The translations under genes and the position numbers were made by a program. From the NCBI GenBank assembly GCA_951799445.1, contig OX637290.1, positions 4,404,501 through 4,468,500 of the forward strand: DNA of 64,000 nt, given 5' to 3'. Below the pieces are notes generated by a model. The model worked only from the letters and a program-made list of their open reading frames with translations. It had not been told where the DNA came from and ran no database searches. Each line of letters begins with the position of its first letter. Position 1 is the first letter of the stretch. The stretch is from Pseudisothecium myosuroides (taxonomy: Eukaryota > Streptophyta > Bryopsida > Hypnales > Lembophyllaceae). Positions 1-11,088 of the stretch are shown piece by piece.

Positions 1-280
1 TCATATGCACATACCATTTCCTTAACTGATTAGTTTTCAAACATTTGGCAATACAAACAATCTATTAAACAAACAAATAGTCATCTCCGTGACTCATGTA
101 TTTGTACAACACAAAAATCATCAAAAACTTTGGACCTTCCTTCCACATGTTATACCCTGACAGAGTAATAAAATATGTGGAATTGCACCAATTTTTTCAT
201 ATTTTGTGAGTACATCTTATGAAAATTGCATAGCATTGTCAAAAAATATCACAAAATTTATAATACTATTCTAATAATAT
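1..280. other. AT-rich intergenic DNA
   Basis: I see no gene, RNA or repeat with clear ends here. Confidence 0.6.
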
Positions 281-798
281 TTAACTCCTTAAAGCCCAGG
301 GGGTAATCCAAGTTTCTAAAATTCTCGCCAAAATTGTAAAGATGTATTATAAAATATAACTTAGAATAATAATTTGATGATGGTTTTCAAACAAAAGTTA
401 TAAAAAGAAATCTATAGATCATATTCATATAATTAGATCTATTATAGAGAATACTAATTTTTCAATAAAAAATTTAATGAAATTTTTTAAAGAAAACTTT
501 TCAAAATCTTTTTTTAAAGTTCAAAATGTTTAAAATTCTAATTATGGTGTATTTTTAGATTTTCTCTATTTATTTATTCAAGTTTTTTTAATGGATCATT
601 TTAAAACTAAAAATGATATTTTTTGAGGGCAAACATACCTTTTTCCATTAAACTATAGAATGCTTGTAAATAAAAGTTTTGAAAACCTATACTATACAAA
701 TGTAAGAGAACTAAAACAAGACTTTGTATATTGAGAACACATTTGTATTCATTAACATTGTTTGAAATTTAAACGGTGTCCAGTGTTTAAGGGGTTAA
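281..798. mobile_element. TTAA-flanked MITE, family G
   Basis: 518 bp bounded by TTAA on each side. The left end reads TTAACTCCTTAAAGCCC. The right end, reverse-complemented, reads TTAACCCCTTAAACACTGG. No coding capacity. The TTAA ends with C-rich termini suggest a piggyBac-like non-autonomous element. Confidence 0.65.
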
Positions 799-1565
799 TG
801 GTTTACAAAAAAGTTCATGACAATTAGAGCTTCCTCACACCTTCAAATACATCTTTGTATCAAAATCTACTCAATTTGTAAACCTCTTAGTAGTTAATTG
901 AACCCTCTTAGTAGTTAATCTGTTAGCACATAAGGTATAATAGCAAGAAGTGACCACATTTTTTACCTCCTAATATTTGAAATGTATGTATTGCTATTTG
1001 TATTTGAAATATTTTATTCATTTAAGCATATGAGACTGCATATATCCCTAGAAACCCATCAACTACAGAATTTTCATGATCATCAAGCATTGCATCTTTA
1101 AGATCATAATGTTTGTAAGAAGTATATTTCATATGTAGAGAATGAGATTTTTAGAGGCACTCTACATTAGCAAGCAATAGGTATGAGTGGAAAATTTTAG
1201 AAGTAACGGTGAGCCAATTTAGAAAAGCACTCCACACAATTCAAAAATGATACATTATATGCATGCTCTACTATCCAAAAGAATTTGTAGTGAGTTTTGG
1301 GACTAATGGTCGTTTACAATATATGATATTCTACAAATAATTGTTCAAAGATCACCAATTGACAAGCAATTTAGGATCAAGGTATGAGTAATTAAAGACA
1401 TGGAAGTTTGTAATAACATTATAAATATATTTTTCTATAGACAATATTATTTGGCTTTGAAATACATCATGTGATACTTAAATTGTATAATTTTAGATAC
1501 TAATAATGATGCAAGTTTTTCTTACATTCATCTTTTATGACAATACCCAATCACATGTCTTTTTA
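799..1565. other. AT-rich intergenic DNA
   Basis: Nothing recognisable beyond a short local duplication of CCTCTTAGTAGTTAAT near 882-919. Confidence 0.6.
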
Positions 1566-2627
1566 TTACCCCCTAAAGGACTAAACTACGTTTTTTGGCA
1601 ACATAGAAATTATGGGCAACTCATTACAAATGGAGTTGTTTTTTGTCTTTGAAAATTTTACACAACATGTGCCCAAGGAGTAGCTTTAAGGCCCAACAAT
1701 TTTCATAACTTATGTCTACATAGTTAAAAAGTTATTGCATGATATGTAATTTTCTTTGAACTTTGGGCAACCCGGGCAGCTCAAAAATCTTTTTTAAAAA
1801 TTACTTTTAAAAAAAATAAAAATTTGAAATTGGTTTTTTAGATTTATGTATATATGGGAAGCTTTTTTTTTCTTTTTTGGAGGATAACAAATGGAAACCA
1901 TTGTATTAAAAGAGAACCAAGTAACCGCCACGCTAGAGGCTGGACAAATGAAGAGAAGATGAGCAAAAAAAAAAAAAAAAGGGAGGTAAAAAGAACCAAG
2001 AAACTAAGAAAACAAACAAAGAGGAGGTCCTTCTTTGTTCCACCTAATAGAGTAACCAACCCTAGTAGCTAAAATCAGAGATTGCAACCAAATACTAAAA
2101 AATTTAGACCAAATTCTATCAAAATTCTGAGGTCTACGCTTAGAAGCTAGGTTAGTCTTAAGAGCAGCTTTGTGGGAAGCTTTGAATCATTCAATTTCAA
2201 TTAATGAGCTGAAAGTTATGATGGGTTTTAGTTTGTGGGTAGGTATGGAGTCTCTCAAAACCATACCTACCCGCAAACTAAAACTTCTCATAACTTTTAG
2301 CTAATTAATCAAAATTGAATGATTCAAAGCTTCCATGTATATATAAATCTAAAAAACCAATTTCAAATTTTTATTTTTTTTGAAAGTAATTTTTAAAGAA
2401 GTTTTTTGAGCTACCCGGGCTGCCCAAAGTTCAAAGAAAATTACATATCATGCAATAATTTTTAGCTATCTAGTCAAAAGTTATGAAAATTGTTGGGCCT
2501 TAAAGCTACTCTTCGGGCACATGTTATATAAAAATTTTAAAGAAAAATAAATAAATACTCCATTTGTGGTGAGCTACCCAAAATTGCCATGCTACCAAAA
2601 AACGCAGCTTTTTCCTTTAGGGGTTAA
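1566..2627. mobile_element. Family A foldback element with a retroposon inside
   Basis: The left end is a mutated TTACCCCCTAAAGGAC and the right end is CCTTTAGGGGTTAA. Unlike other family A copies, nearly the whole element is a long inverted repeat. The left arm is 1566-1865 plus 2174-2250, the right arm about 2262-2627, and the centre is near 2256. The left arm is split by the 308-bp insert at 1866-2173. The arms have diverged somewhat, so the structure is not very recent. Confidence 0.8.
1866..2173 (-). mobile_element. Poly(A) retroposon, possibly a LINE 3' fragment
   Basis: 308 bp flanked by the 10-bp direct repeat GGGAAGCTTT (1856-1865 and 2174-2183). Read on the minus strand it ends in an A-rich tail (CCAAAAAAGAAAAAAA) directly before the repeat, as expected for target-primed retroposition. 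It opens with a reading frame of about 57 codons, rich in Trp and basic residues, which could be a reverse-transcriptase C-terminus, but I cannot confirm that. It also contains an internal A/T homopolymer of about 17 bases at 1965-1980. Confidence 0.7.
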
Positions 2628-2903
2628 TCTTCAGAATCCCTTGGAAGTCAATCAAAACCAATTTCATTCACATTTCTTTTGTATTGTTCATCTATTTCTT
2701 TCTCATGATAATATACACAAGGCAAGTGTTTCCATACAATCATGTATTTTGAGAGATCTATAAATCCAAATCATGATCTAATTAGTACAAAATGTTTGTG
2801 CAAATATTGTATACATCAAACTTCAATTCCCATTTCTAAACTTACATGTACCTACTTTGTGATTTTCTACCACCCAATGACCACATAGCGGTCAACTAGG
2901 GCA

Positions 2904-3805
2904 TTAACCCCTAAAGGACTAACATGCGTTTTTTGGCAACATAGAAATTTTGGGCAGGTACGTGTGACTAGAGATTTGCATATTTTGGGCTGAAATTTTT
3001 ATAGAAGGTGGGGATGAGGAATATCTTTCATATCCACAAAATTCATGACATTTGGAAATACGAGTCAAAAGTTATTGCATGATATGCAGTTTGTTTTTCA
3101 ACTCGGGCAATCCGGGCAGATCTGAAAAAATCACTTTTTTCAAAAATAAAAATTTGAAATTGGTTTATTATATTTATATATACGTAATAAGCTTTGAATA
3201 ATTCCATTTTGATCAATGAGTCAAACGTTATGAGGATTTTTAGTTTGCGGGCAGTTATAGATTGTCTACTCTAAAATAACTTTGAAGTTGTTTACTTCAC
3301 TCAATTTTCAATATTTTCAAAAAAAATAAAATTGTAGGATGTAGATTGTTTATTACAACATTGCAACCATTGGGATTGGCATTTTTCAATTCCATAATTA
3401 ACTTCTTAACAATTTAGTGTTTTGAACAATTCTCTACTTCTTTCTATTTACTATTTTTTTCCTATATGTTGTACAATTCCAAATGATCTGAAAATTTTCA
3501 AGCACAACTATTTTGGAATTTTTTTCATAATAATCTGACCTTGTGAAATGCAGCTGCCCGGTTTTTCACAGGGCCAAAAATGAGGCCAAAAAAAAGACTT
3601 TTGCCACTTCAAATGCTAATATCTTGCAATCTACATGATGGAAATTTCTGAATTTTCTTTTACATATTCTCAAACTAGAGTATTACAACATCCTACGGTT
3701 ATATGTGTCCAAAATGATATTTTTCAAAAATTTGAAACTTGTACTAGAAATGGCAGTTTTGGAGCGTTTTTGGTGAGAGCATAGTCAAGGAACTTTAGGG
3801 GTTAA
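2904..3805 (+). mobile_element. Family A TTAA element (piggyBac-like MITE)
   Basis: 902 bp from TTAACCCCTAAAGGACTAA to GGAACTTTAGGGGTTAA. The interior closely matches the copies at 48430-49363 and 50103-51233. No open frame. Its right TTAA (3802-3805) is also the left TTAA of the next element. Confidence 0.85.
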
Positions 3806-3950
3806 CCTTGGGAAGATGTGACCCTTCGTGACCAATGTAGTCAACAAAATACTTTGATTATTGAACCAATAGATGCATTCTTTATTTCTATAGGTAATGA
3901 TGAAGTCATCCATCAAACCTTTTAGATTTGCAAGGTCTTCACATGGTTAA
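3802..3950. mobile_element. Family C TTAA MITE
   Basis: 149 bp between TTAACCTTGGGAAGATGTG and TCTTCACATGGTTAA. Related sequence lies at 46180-46613 and 49630-49735 (shared phrase ACCAAAATACTCCGATTATTGG, with variation). It shares a TTAA with the elements on both sides. Confidence 0.7.
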
Positions 3951-4135
3951 CTTTGTAACAATGCAACGACCTAAACATGTCCGATGAATGACAAAGAATC
4001 CTTCTATGTCATACAAGTGTAGATGCTCATCTTTGGAATTTTGTTTGAAAAAAGGGGAGGCCTTGTACAATAGTTTGACCTCTAATGAGAACCTAAAAGG
4101 AATTTGTCCTATTGCTGCATGCCAACATTTTTGTT
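3947..4135 (-). mobile_element. Family B TTAA MITE, 3'-truncated copy
   Basis: Starts at TTAACTTTGTAAC and carries the reversed family B core (GATGAATGACAAAGAATCC, GGGGAGGCC and ATAGTTTGACC). It then loses similarity near 4100-4135. A second copy follows at about 4255. Confidence 0.6.
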
Positions 4136-4254
4136 TTGAGCAAAAATTTGCTCAACCTGCCAAACTTTGACCTCTTTGTCATTGTCCCTTCAAAAATTGG
4201 CCTATGCAATGAAGTCAACAAGCTAACATGCAACCAAATAAAAAACCTATTACA

Positions 4255-4641
4255 CATACTAAGTACCTAATGGCTGACAAAGAATCCTTCAATGTAAGAC
4301 AAAAGGGCATATATACTTGGAATTTTGCATAAAAAGTAGAGGTCTTGCGCAATAGTTAGGGCCAACTTACATGTATCGGTAGGTGGGTGCGGTCAACAAT
4401 ACCAAAATATAGAAAGGACTTTTATATTCCTTCTACAGTGTAGAACTCACTCTACTACTTCCACCCTTACCAATCATTGGAATTGTTCTCGTCTTCTAGT
4501 TGCTTTTTCTGCCCACCAGGCTCACATGTAAGTTCACCTTTAGACCTCCAATGAATACTCTTGGGTTTTCTTAAGCAAATGATTCACACGGTACCAAAAA
4601 GGACGATTTCCACAGTGACCAGCCTGACGTTCCAAGGTTAA
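4255..4641 (-). mobile_element. Family B TTAA MITE interrupted by a Harbinger-like MITE
   Basis: Reversed family B copy ending at AAGGTTAA (4638-4641). It is split at CAATAGTTA by the 181-bp element 4359-4539. Removing that element restores the uninterrupted family B text seen elsewhere, which makes the nesting secure. Confidence 0.7.
4359..4539. mobile_element. PIF/Harbinger-like MITE, TTA target duplication
   Basis: Terminal inverted repeats are GGGCCAACTTACATGT on the left and AGGTGAACTTACATGT on the right (reverse-complemented). It is flanked by TTA at 4356-4358 and 4540-4542. A 3-bp TTA/TAA duplication is the PIF/Harbinger signature. Confidence 0.7.
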
Positions 4642-5304
4642 AAGGGTTAACACTTATAAATACCAATGAGCTGGACAAGCGTGTGGGGCTTTAGACAACA
4701 GCTCTTCAATCAGGTAATTGACAATTATAAAATAATTGGCAAGAAAAGAGTCCAAGTAAATGACAAATTCCATTACTGTAGAAAAAAAGCTAGCCCACAA
4801 AGTTAACCATAATACAATATAACCTCCTTGGACAGTTGTGTAGAGTCTCAGCATGCCTGTAGAGCACTCGGGGTCCTGACATGTGGCATAACAGTTCTGA
4901 ACACTCGATAAGAAAAACAAAAAGAAAGAGCAAATATAGATTCAAAACAAGCACTTCGACAAGGGATTTTGCTTCTTCAATGTGTCTGTTGGAAAAAATA
5001 TCCCTTAATTACAGTAGTTTCCAAAAAAGAAACCCAAAACGAGCACTTATAATATTGTAAGTGCACGAGGATAGATTATCCTTTACAAGATGATGAAAGA
5101 AACGAGGTCAAAAAATTTGATCTCCATTTCTGATGCGTCAGCACTGCCATAGAGACTAGGAGGCCGGATAGCTATCTACAAGCCTAGTTGTACATATACA
5201 ATCTCATATACTGTACAGTACAAGGAGAGAGAGAGAGCCCACTAAGATAATACAGAACACCTTTATATACAACTCATTCAGCTGAACCAGTTTACGGTAG
5301 TTGA
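4642..5304 (-). other. 3' flank of the TPR gene
   Basis: Contains the probable 3' UTR and a (GA)n run near 5222-5238. An 88-codon hydrophobic frame at 4654-4920 follows a pyrimidine-rich, acceptor-like stretch on the minus strand, so a spliced 3' UTR or unannotated exon is possible but unsupported. No clear polyadenylation signal was found. Confidence 0.4.
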
Positions 5305-8300
5305 TCATGAACGGAAAACATCTGCAATCACTACGCTACTAACATCACTGTTAATCTCACACTCAGATGGGATGGTTCTCATGGAAGACTGGGTATCTGT
5401 TTCACACTCAGATACCTCGTCTCGGAGTAACGTCCGAGTGCTCCGTTGATCCTGTTGGGACAGCGTTTCATGCAGCCTGCGTGAGGTCCTTCTCCTGGGA
5501 GTTTTGATGTCCAGGTCATCAATCTGCAAACACGAGATTCCAAATCTTAAATGAACTGCCTTAGGTCTCACAACTAACAGCGACACTAAAAACGCTGAGA
5601 ATAGTTACTGTTATTAGAATGGTTTAATTTTATTGTTATTTTCTAGTTTGCATATCAGAGAGCATTCTAAAACACCAAAGAATGCGTTAGATGGATGCAG
5701 TATGCAAAAGTTACAAGGGTTGAGAGTTATTGGTAGATGACTCGAAACTGACACTCCTAAAGTTACGGTGGTCTACATTCTCAATCTCAAGATCAATGTG
5801 AAGTCATCGTGGAAGGTTTTTATGGTGTCGCATTTCGGCACAAGCATCGATTAGGTACCTCTCGCTGAACTCCGTAGACGAATCTAAAAACAATCATTTT
5901 GGTTTATGAAGTAGTTTCATCTGAACGCAGAATGAGGAAATGGAAATTAATTGAATAGATTAAAGAAAATTTAGTATCATGGTCATTGAAGGTGGTCAGG
6001 AGTCACTTACATTGGTGCCATTCTCAAGCAACTCTGCCAGAGTGAGGTCATTCAGAGCGCCTTCCTCGTCCCCAAGCAGTTTTTTGACGTTTCCACGCAC
6101 TCTGAGAAAATGCCAAAAGATACAGAAAATTTAGTGTAATTTTCAGTAATTTTTCTCACTGAACCAAATGGATGATGTTCCAAGAAAATAAGATATTCCG
6201 AAATCAGAGGAGAAGCTCGTCGGTGATTATTATTTGCTCTGTAGTACAATTTATAATAAATATTAAAATAATAATAATAATAATAAGGATGATGATAATA
6301 ATAATAATAATAATAATAAGGATGATGATAATAATAATAATAATAATAATTTGTAATTCATTCAGGAAACATATGAACCCAGTTGCTCCAAATTTTAAGG
6401 ACCAATTTTATGTCTAGCCTCACGTTTTGTTACGCGGTTTTGAGGGGTTCATATAGGGCCTTTCATCTGTTTCAAAAAAAAATAGTTTTGACCAACACAT
6501 GCAATATTCTTTACTCAGTCTAATGATCATATTCAAACCATGAATCCTTGCTAGTAGCCCACTGTTATCTGCAGTAGCTTCAATCTTATTTATCAGCCAA
6601 TATTAATAACGCCATTCAAAATAACGTTCACAGAGCGTACCTCACAGTGAAATTGTTGTTGGGTTCGAGCTCATCAGCACTGTTCAGATCAGCAAGAGAA
6701 CCTCGAAGGTCACCAAGTTTTCGCTTCACATCACCTCGTACTCTGCACATGAGATTTTTAAGTAAGCTACGAAACAATGTCATACTCGCAGCATAAAATT
6801 CACTCAACATTCACATCCATTGTGCCCAATAACCTTTAAGGAACCATTAAATACATTCCTTCTCAACTGTTTCGACCTTGATTTACGTGCATCTGCTGCT
6901 ATCTATGCGAAGTCCAGTATGAAAGTAATGTCTAATATGGAGACTTGCTGTGTAAAAAAAGTAAGTTGGCTCCTACAGACTCCAGCCAACATAGGAGAAT
7001 AATGTGAGATCTAGTGAAAGCATACCCAAGGATCCAACTGCTGCCTGGGCTGAGTTCATTCGCCCGGTTCAGATCTCGGAGTGCATCTTTATAGTTGCCC
7101 AACTTCCTCTTCACGTTACCTCGAGCCCTATTCCAATCAGCATGCAAATTATACAAATGATCAACCCAGCAATTATTGGAGTATTCCAGAAACAAGACCA
7201 CACCAACACCATACTCAAAATCTGAAGAAAAGCATTGGAAATAAATAAAACACATAGACAAGAGTTACATACCGAAGTGTAACATGGTTGTCTGGATTCA
7301 CTTTATCAGCTCTATTCAGATCCATTAGGGCTCCCTTGTAATCATTCAACAGATATTTGATTTTTGCCAAAACCCTGAAAAGAGAAAGAGTAATTTTCCT
7401 GAGTCAATATCATCACTCGTTATGCATGATAACAAAGTAGCCAATAACAATTAGAAAATACTCGTCACAAATGCAGACATAATTAAAAGTTTCATGAGAA
7501 GTAAAACTCGACTCTTACCGAAGGGTATTTTCATGGTTACGCGTAGCACGATCTGCTACTTGCAAATCCGCCAACGCATCTTCGTAGTCTCCCATCTCAT
7601 ATAGCAGCTCACCACGAGCTCTGCACGAGTCAAATCCAAATCTTAGTTAAGTTGTCCGTTCTTCAGATCAATATAACAATAATATAGAAAACACAACTCT
7701 CCAGTGCTAGTTCAAACTCAATTGTTCAGAGGATGAGGCGTCTACTAGAAAGTCAAGGTTAAATCCGAATAATGTAAGTTCTCACTAGCAGTGAAATAAC
7801 TTCATGACGAAATAAGAATGTCAGGAAGAATGCATATCTATCTAGAGGTATTCACAACAGTGCCACAGCTCGTCAAAAACTCCAGGAAGCGGCTTTCGTG
7901 AGGAACTACCTCAAAGCACCAATGTCATCAGGTTGCAATTCCAGAGCCTTGTTCAAATCTACAAGTGCAGCAGGAAAATCCTTCAATTGGAATTTTACCT
8001 CTCCTCTGACCCTGCAGGCACAATTGCTCAGGATTCCAATATGCAAACCAAAGATCACAGGTGCTCCATAGAAAAATATCACCAGTGAATAAATCAAGAC
8101 AACAAATTGTTGGATGGTAATAGCCATCCATTATAATACATACGAATCTATCTACTTATTTCAGGTTGTGGGCCTCCCTACGGCATACCTATACAATGAA
8201 CTGCAGTTTGGATCGAGTTCCATAGCTTTCTTCACATCAACGAGGGCTTGTTCAAATTTACCAGATCGTAATTTCACATCACCTCGATACCTGCCAATAT

Positions 8301-11088
8301 TTCAAGGAGAATTAAGAATGCAATTTCAGATTAATTATTTTCATGATTAAAAAAAGACCCTTACTAACTGTCCAAACTAAAAATCAGAAGCTCACTTTGG
8401 AAGGTAATCATTAATATTAGTAATTTCCTAAACATTGATTTCAATTGATTAAAACTGTTAAGGTAAGATTTCTTCTTTCTATAGGTGCATCTTGCTGCCT
8501 TCATAAATGATTATTCCAACTCCTGTAAATAGGGAAGCGCCCGCTTGTGGCAATCCCGTCTCCTGAAGAGACTGGTGACTGGTGATAGACGCATCTGCTT
8601 CTTCTACCAAAAGCTGAACTAGTCTCTTGAACAGTCCAGTAAGTACCTGAGGATAGAGCTACTTGTGGGCTCCATTTGGTGTGCCTTATCAAGGTCAATG
8701 AGTGCCCCATCATAATCTTGTAAATAAAATTTCACAACACCCCGAATACTGCAGCCCAACAACCAGGATAACCGTCAGGCTACCAAAGAAAAGAAATACA
8801 AGAACATCATTCAAATGAGGAAGCATATATTTCCAAAACACGAACAACAATCACACGAGTCATGGTTAATTATTATAAATCTCACTAATCCGATCATACA
8901 AAGAAAGGGACTCAGCAAAGCCAGAACATAATAAGCTTAGAAGCTCCTGGCCAAAAATCGTAAGTACCGAAGCACATCCAAATCGTTAGCCTCAATACAA
9001 TCTGCAGCGTCCAGATCTGCCAATGCTCCAGCATAGTCATGTAAATGGCGCTTGACTCGCCCTCGAAGTCTGCAACACATCAAACCTTGAAGTTAGTAGA
9101 GAAATAGAGAAAAAGACTTAAGAATTTAAACAGTGAAAAAGACTTTAAATCTTGATTGTACGTCATAGGTTTGTTTCGATCTACAGGTGATGCCTGCTGT
9201 GGGGTATAGGTATGATTCGGAGAGTGAGTCAAAATGAGGATCCATCAACTTGGTATGAAGTACAAGAAAGGACAGTACAAGTGACGAAAGGCTCCTGTTC
9301 ACAGCTTCAACAGACCCTATGCCTAGATCCTTCCTGGTCCCACTTAACCTTACTTGGAAAGAGTGTTTTGAGGTTAGTACACTCCTCGACAACTCCAAAG
9401 AATTGCACACTTTCGTTAAGACTAAAGTAAAGATTGTGATAGACGCTTCATAATTGAGAAATTGGGTCCCACTCTCAGTTGTCCACCGAAAGCATCATAT
9501 CACGATCTCCATCGCTACCAAGTAGCTGAAATCTTCCACAAACGCTGATTTTGCAACCAAATAAAGGAATACCATTGCAAACGAGGAAATGGTCTTCCAA
9601 GGCATTTCAGCAAGAATCGACAAACCCTCACCGACAAACGCAGCAAATTTCCAGAAGAAATGAGTTCCAGATATATCAGGCAGCCCACCTTAAAGTCCAC
9701 ATGTCATTTGGTTGCAAGCGGTTTGCAGCATTTAAGACTTGCAAAGCACCCCGACGATCTCCAAGCGAAGATTTGGCAGCACCTAACGCCCTACATTTTC
9801 GGAAACAGCAACCAACAGTCAGCTTCATGCATCACACGAAAGATCCACTCACATTGCCACACAGAACAAGAAGAAAACATTTATACATGGAAAAATAAAT
9901 ACCTCAGAGTGAAAGTATCATCGGGTCTCAACCGATCTGCAAGCGTCAAATCCTCTAATGCACCCTCATAGTCATTCATCCAGCACTTCACATCTCCACG
10001 CAACCTTCACACACCAACCAAAACAACAACCACATGAACTTACTTCAACCTAACCCAGAGCACATTCCAACCATTTCAGCCCCAAATTTCAAACCACCTT
10101 TCAAAATTTCACAAAACCACCTTAAAATGCAACCACTCGAAACCAACAATGCAGCAGATTCAGTTCTTGTGTGCAAAATTTCCACTTACTGGAGAATGAA
10201 GCTGTTGTTGGGGTCCAAAGAATCCGCCTTATTGAGATCCGCCAGCGCACCAACATAGTCCTTCATCATAAATTTCACAACGCCTCTCGATCTTGACACA
10301 AAACCAAGAAACCAACTTAGTAAACTCCCAATGCAGTTACCTCTGAACAAGCCCTTGCAACAAACCCAAGGCAACACGTCTTTTAGAGTTCTCTTCAGGT
10401 AATCACTCCTTAGAAAAAAAATCAGACCCCCAACGTGAATGAACATGCAAGAAGAATGTAGCAAAAACCAACAGGAAGCAGCAGCCGAGGACTCAAAGTG
10501 AACAAAACAAGCTCTTGCAGCAGTACTCACGAAACAGATCTATTCTGAAGCTATATACATCCCAAGTTATGAACTGGTTTGCTGCAAAGAGTTTTTGAAG
10601 ACAAAAAGCACCACCAACCTAAGTGAAAACGCTCGAATATTTTTACAACTGGCGGAAACCCGCAGAAACTTCTTCGCCTTCTGCTTGAAACTCCAGCATT
10701 GCAGCGAGACCGCGCCGGAAGAACATTTGGTAGGAGAGAACAACGACGCATTGGTCTCTCCGACGCCCTCTTTATGATTCCAAACCGGGTCGATCCCCAA
10801 GGAGCGCGCCACCAGGTCCACATTCCGTTGCAAGCTCGTGAGACTGAATTCAAGCTCCTCACTTGAACACGGCAACTCGCCTTTCTTCTTCTTCACATGC
10901 GACTCCAGCACCGTAATTTGGCTCTTGAACCCAGACAACTGATTCTTCAACGCCTCCCGCTCTTTCGTCGAGTCCAACACACTCACTATACTCTCAATCT
11001 CACCAATGATGTGTGTAAACACACCCGAGCTCGTACTACTCGTAGTACTGCTACTACTACAGCTCCTCCCGCTCTCCATCCGATCCAT
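5305..11088 (-). CDS. TPR-repeat protein, 13 exons, predicted 633 aa
   Basis: Predicted exons, in coding order: 11088-10619, 10291-10190, 10004-9903, 9790-9689, 9069-8968, 8748-8647, 8290-8189, 8011-7910, 7620-7519, 7374-7273, 7127-7026, 6742-6641, 6101-6011, 5523-5305 (TGA). All introns are GT-AG. Phases agree throughout: phase 2 everywhere except phase 0 before the last exon. Residues 1-156 are Ser-rich and then helical and charged, possibly coiled coil or a small helical bundle. Residues 157-530 are eleven 34-residue TPRs with the core R-G-x-V-K, D-Y, A-L, D-L, A-D and P-N, that is TPR positions 8, 20, 27 and 32. Residues 531-561 are a partial twelfth repeat, and 562-633 an Arg/Ser-rich then acidic tail. 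No signal peptide, membrane segment or catalytic domain is visible. TPRs normally form protein-binding solenoids; the partner is unknown. The start is the first in-frame ATG (11086-11088). The exon-1 donor (AG|GTTGGT) is the least certain junction. Confidence 0.85.
6267..6350. repeat. (TAA)n/GGATGATG microsatellite in a TPR-gene intron
   Basis: Runs of ATA/TAA triplets are interrupted twice by GGATGATGATA, giving a two-block compound microsatellite inside the intron 6102-6640. It is likely to vary in length between individuals. It lies well away from the splice sites. Confidence 0.9.
6641..10291 (-). repeat. Array of eleven 102-bp TPR exons
   Basis: Eleven successive exons are each exactly 102 bp, 34 codons. 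Each begins after the second base of a codon for the residue before x-R-G and ends two bases into the next equivalent codon, so every exon is symmetric (2,2) and can be lost or duplicated without changing frame. Introns between them run from 112 to 619 bp and share no obvious sequence. The repeats differ enough that recent duplication is unlikely. Repeats 3 (starts A-L-G-A-A-K), 8 and 9 (starts V-L-A-K-I-K) depart most from the R-G-x-V-K core. The layout implies growth of the gene by serial exon duplication. Confidence 0.9.

Noticed and set aside
4654..4920. 88-codon hydrophobic protein
   Set aside because: No homology recognised and no upstream exon with matching phase; kept only as a possible 3' UTR or exon of the TPR gene.
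9126..9430. Extra TPR exon in the long intron 9070-9688
   Set aside because: Neither strand shows the R-G-x-V-K or A-L-x-D-L pattern or a 102-bp block with splice sites.
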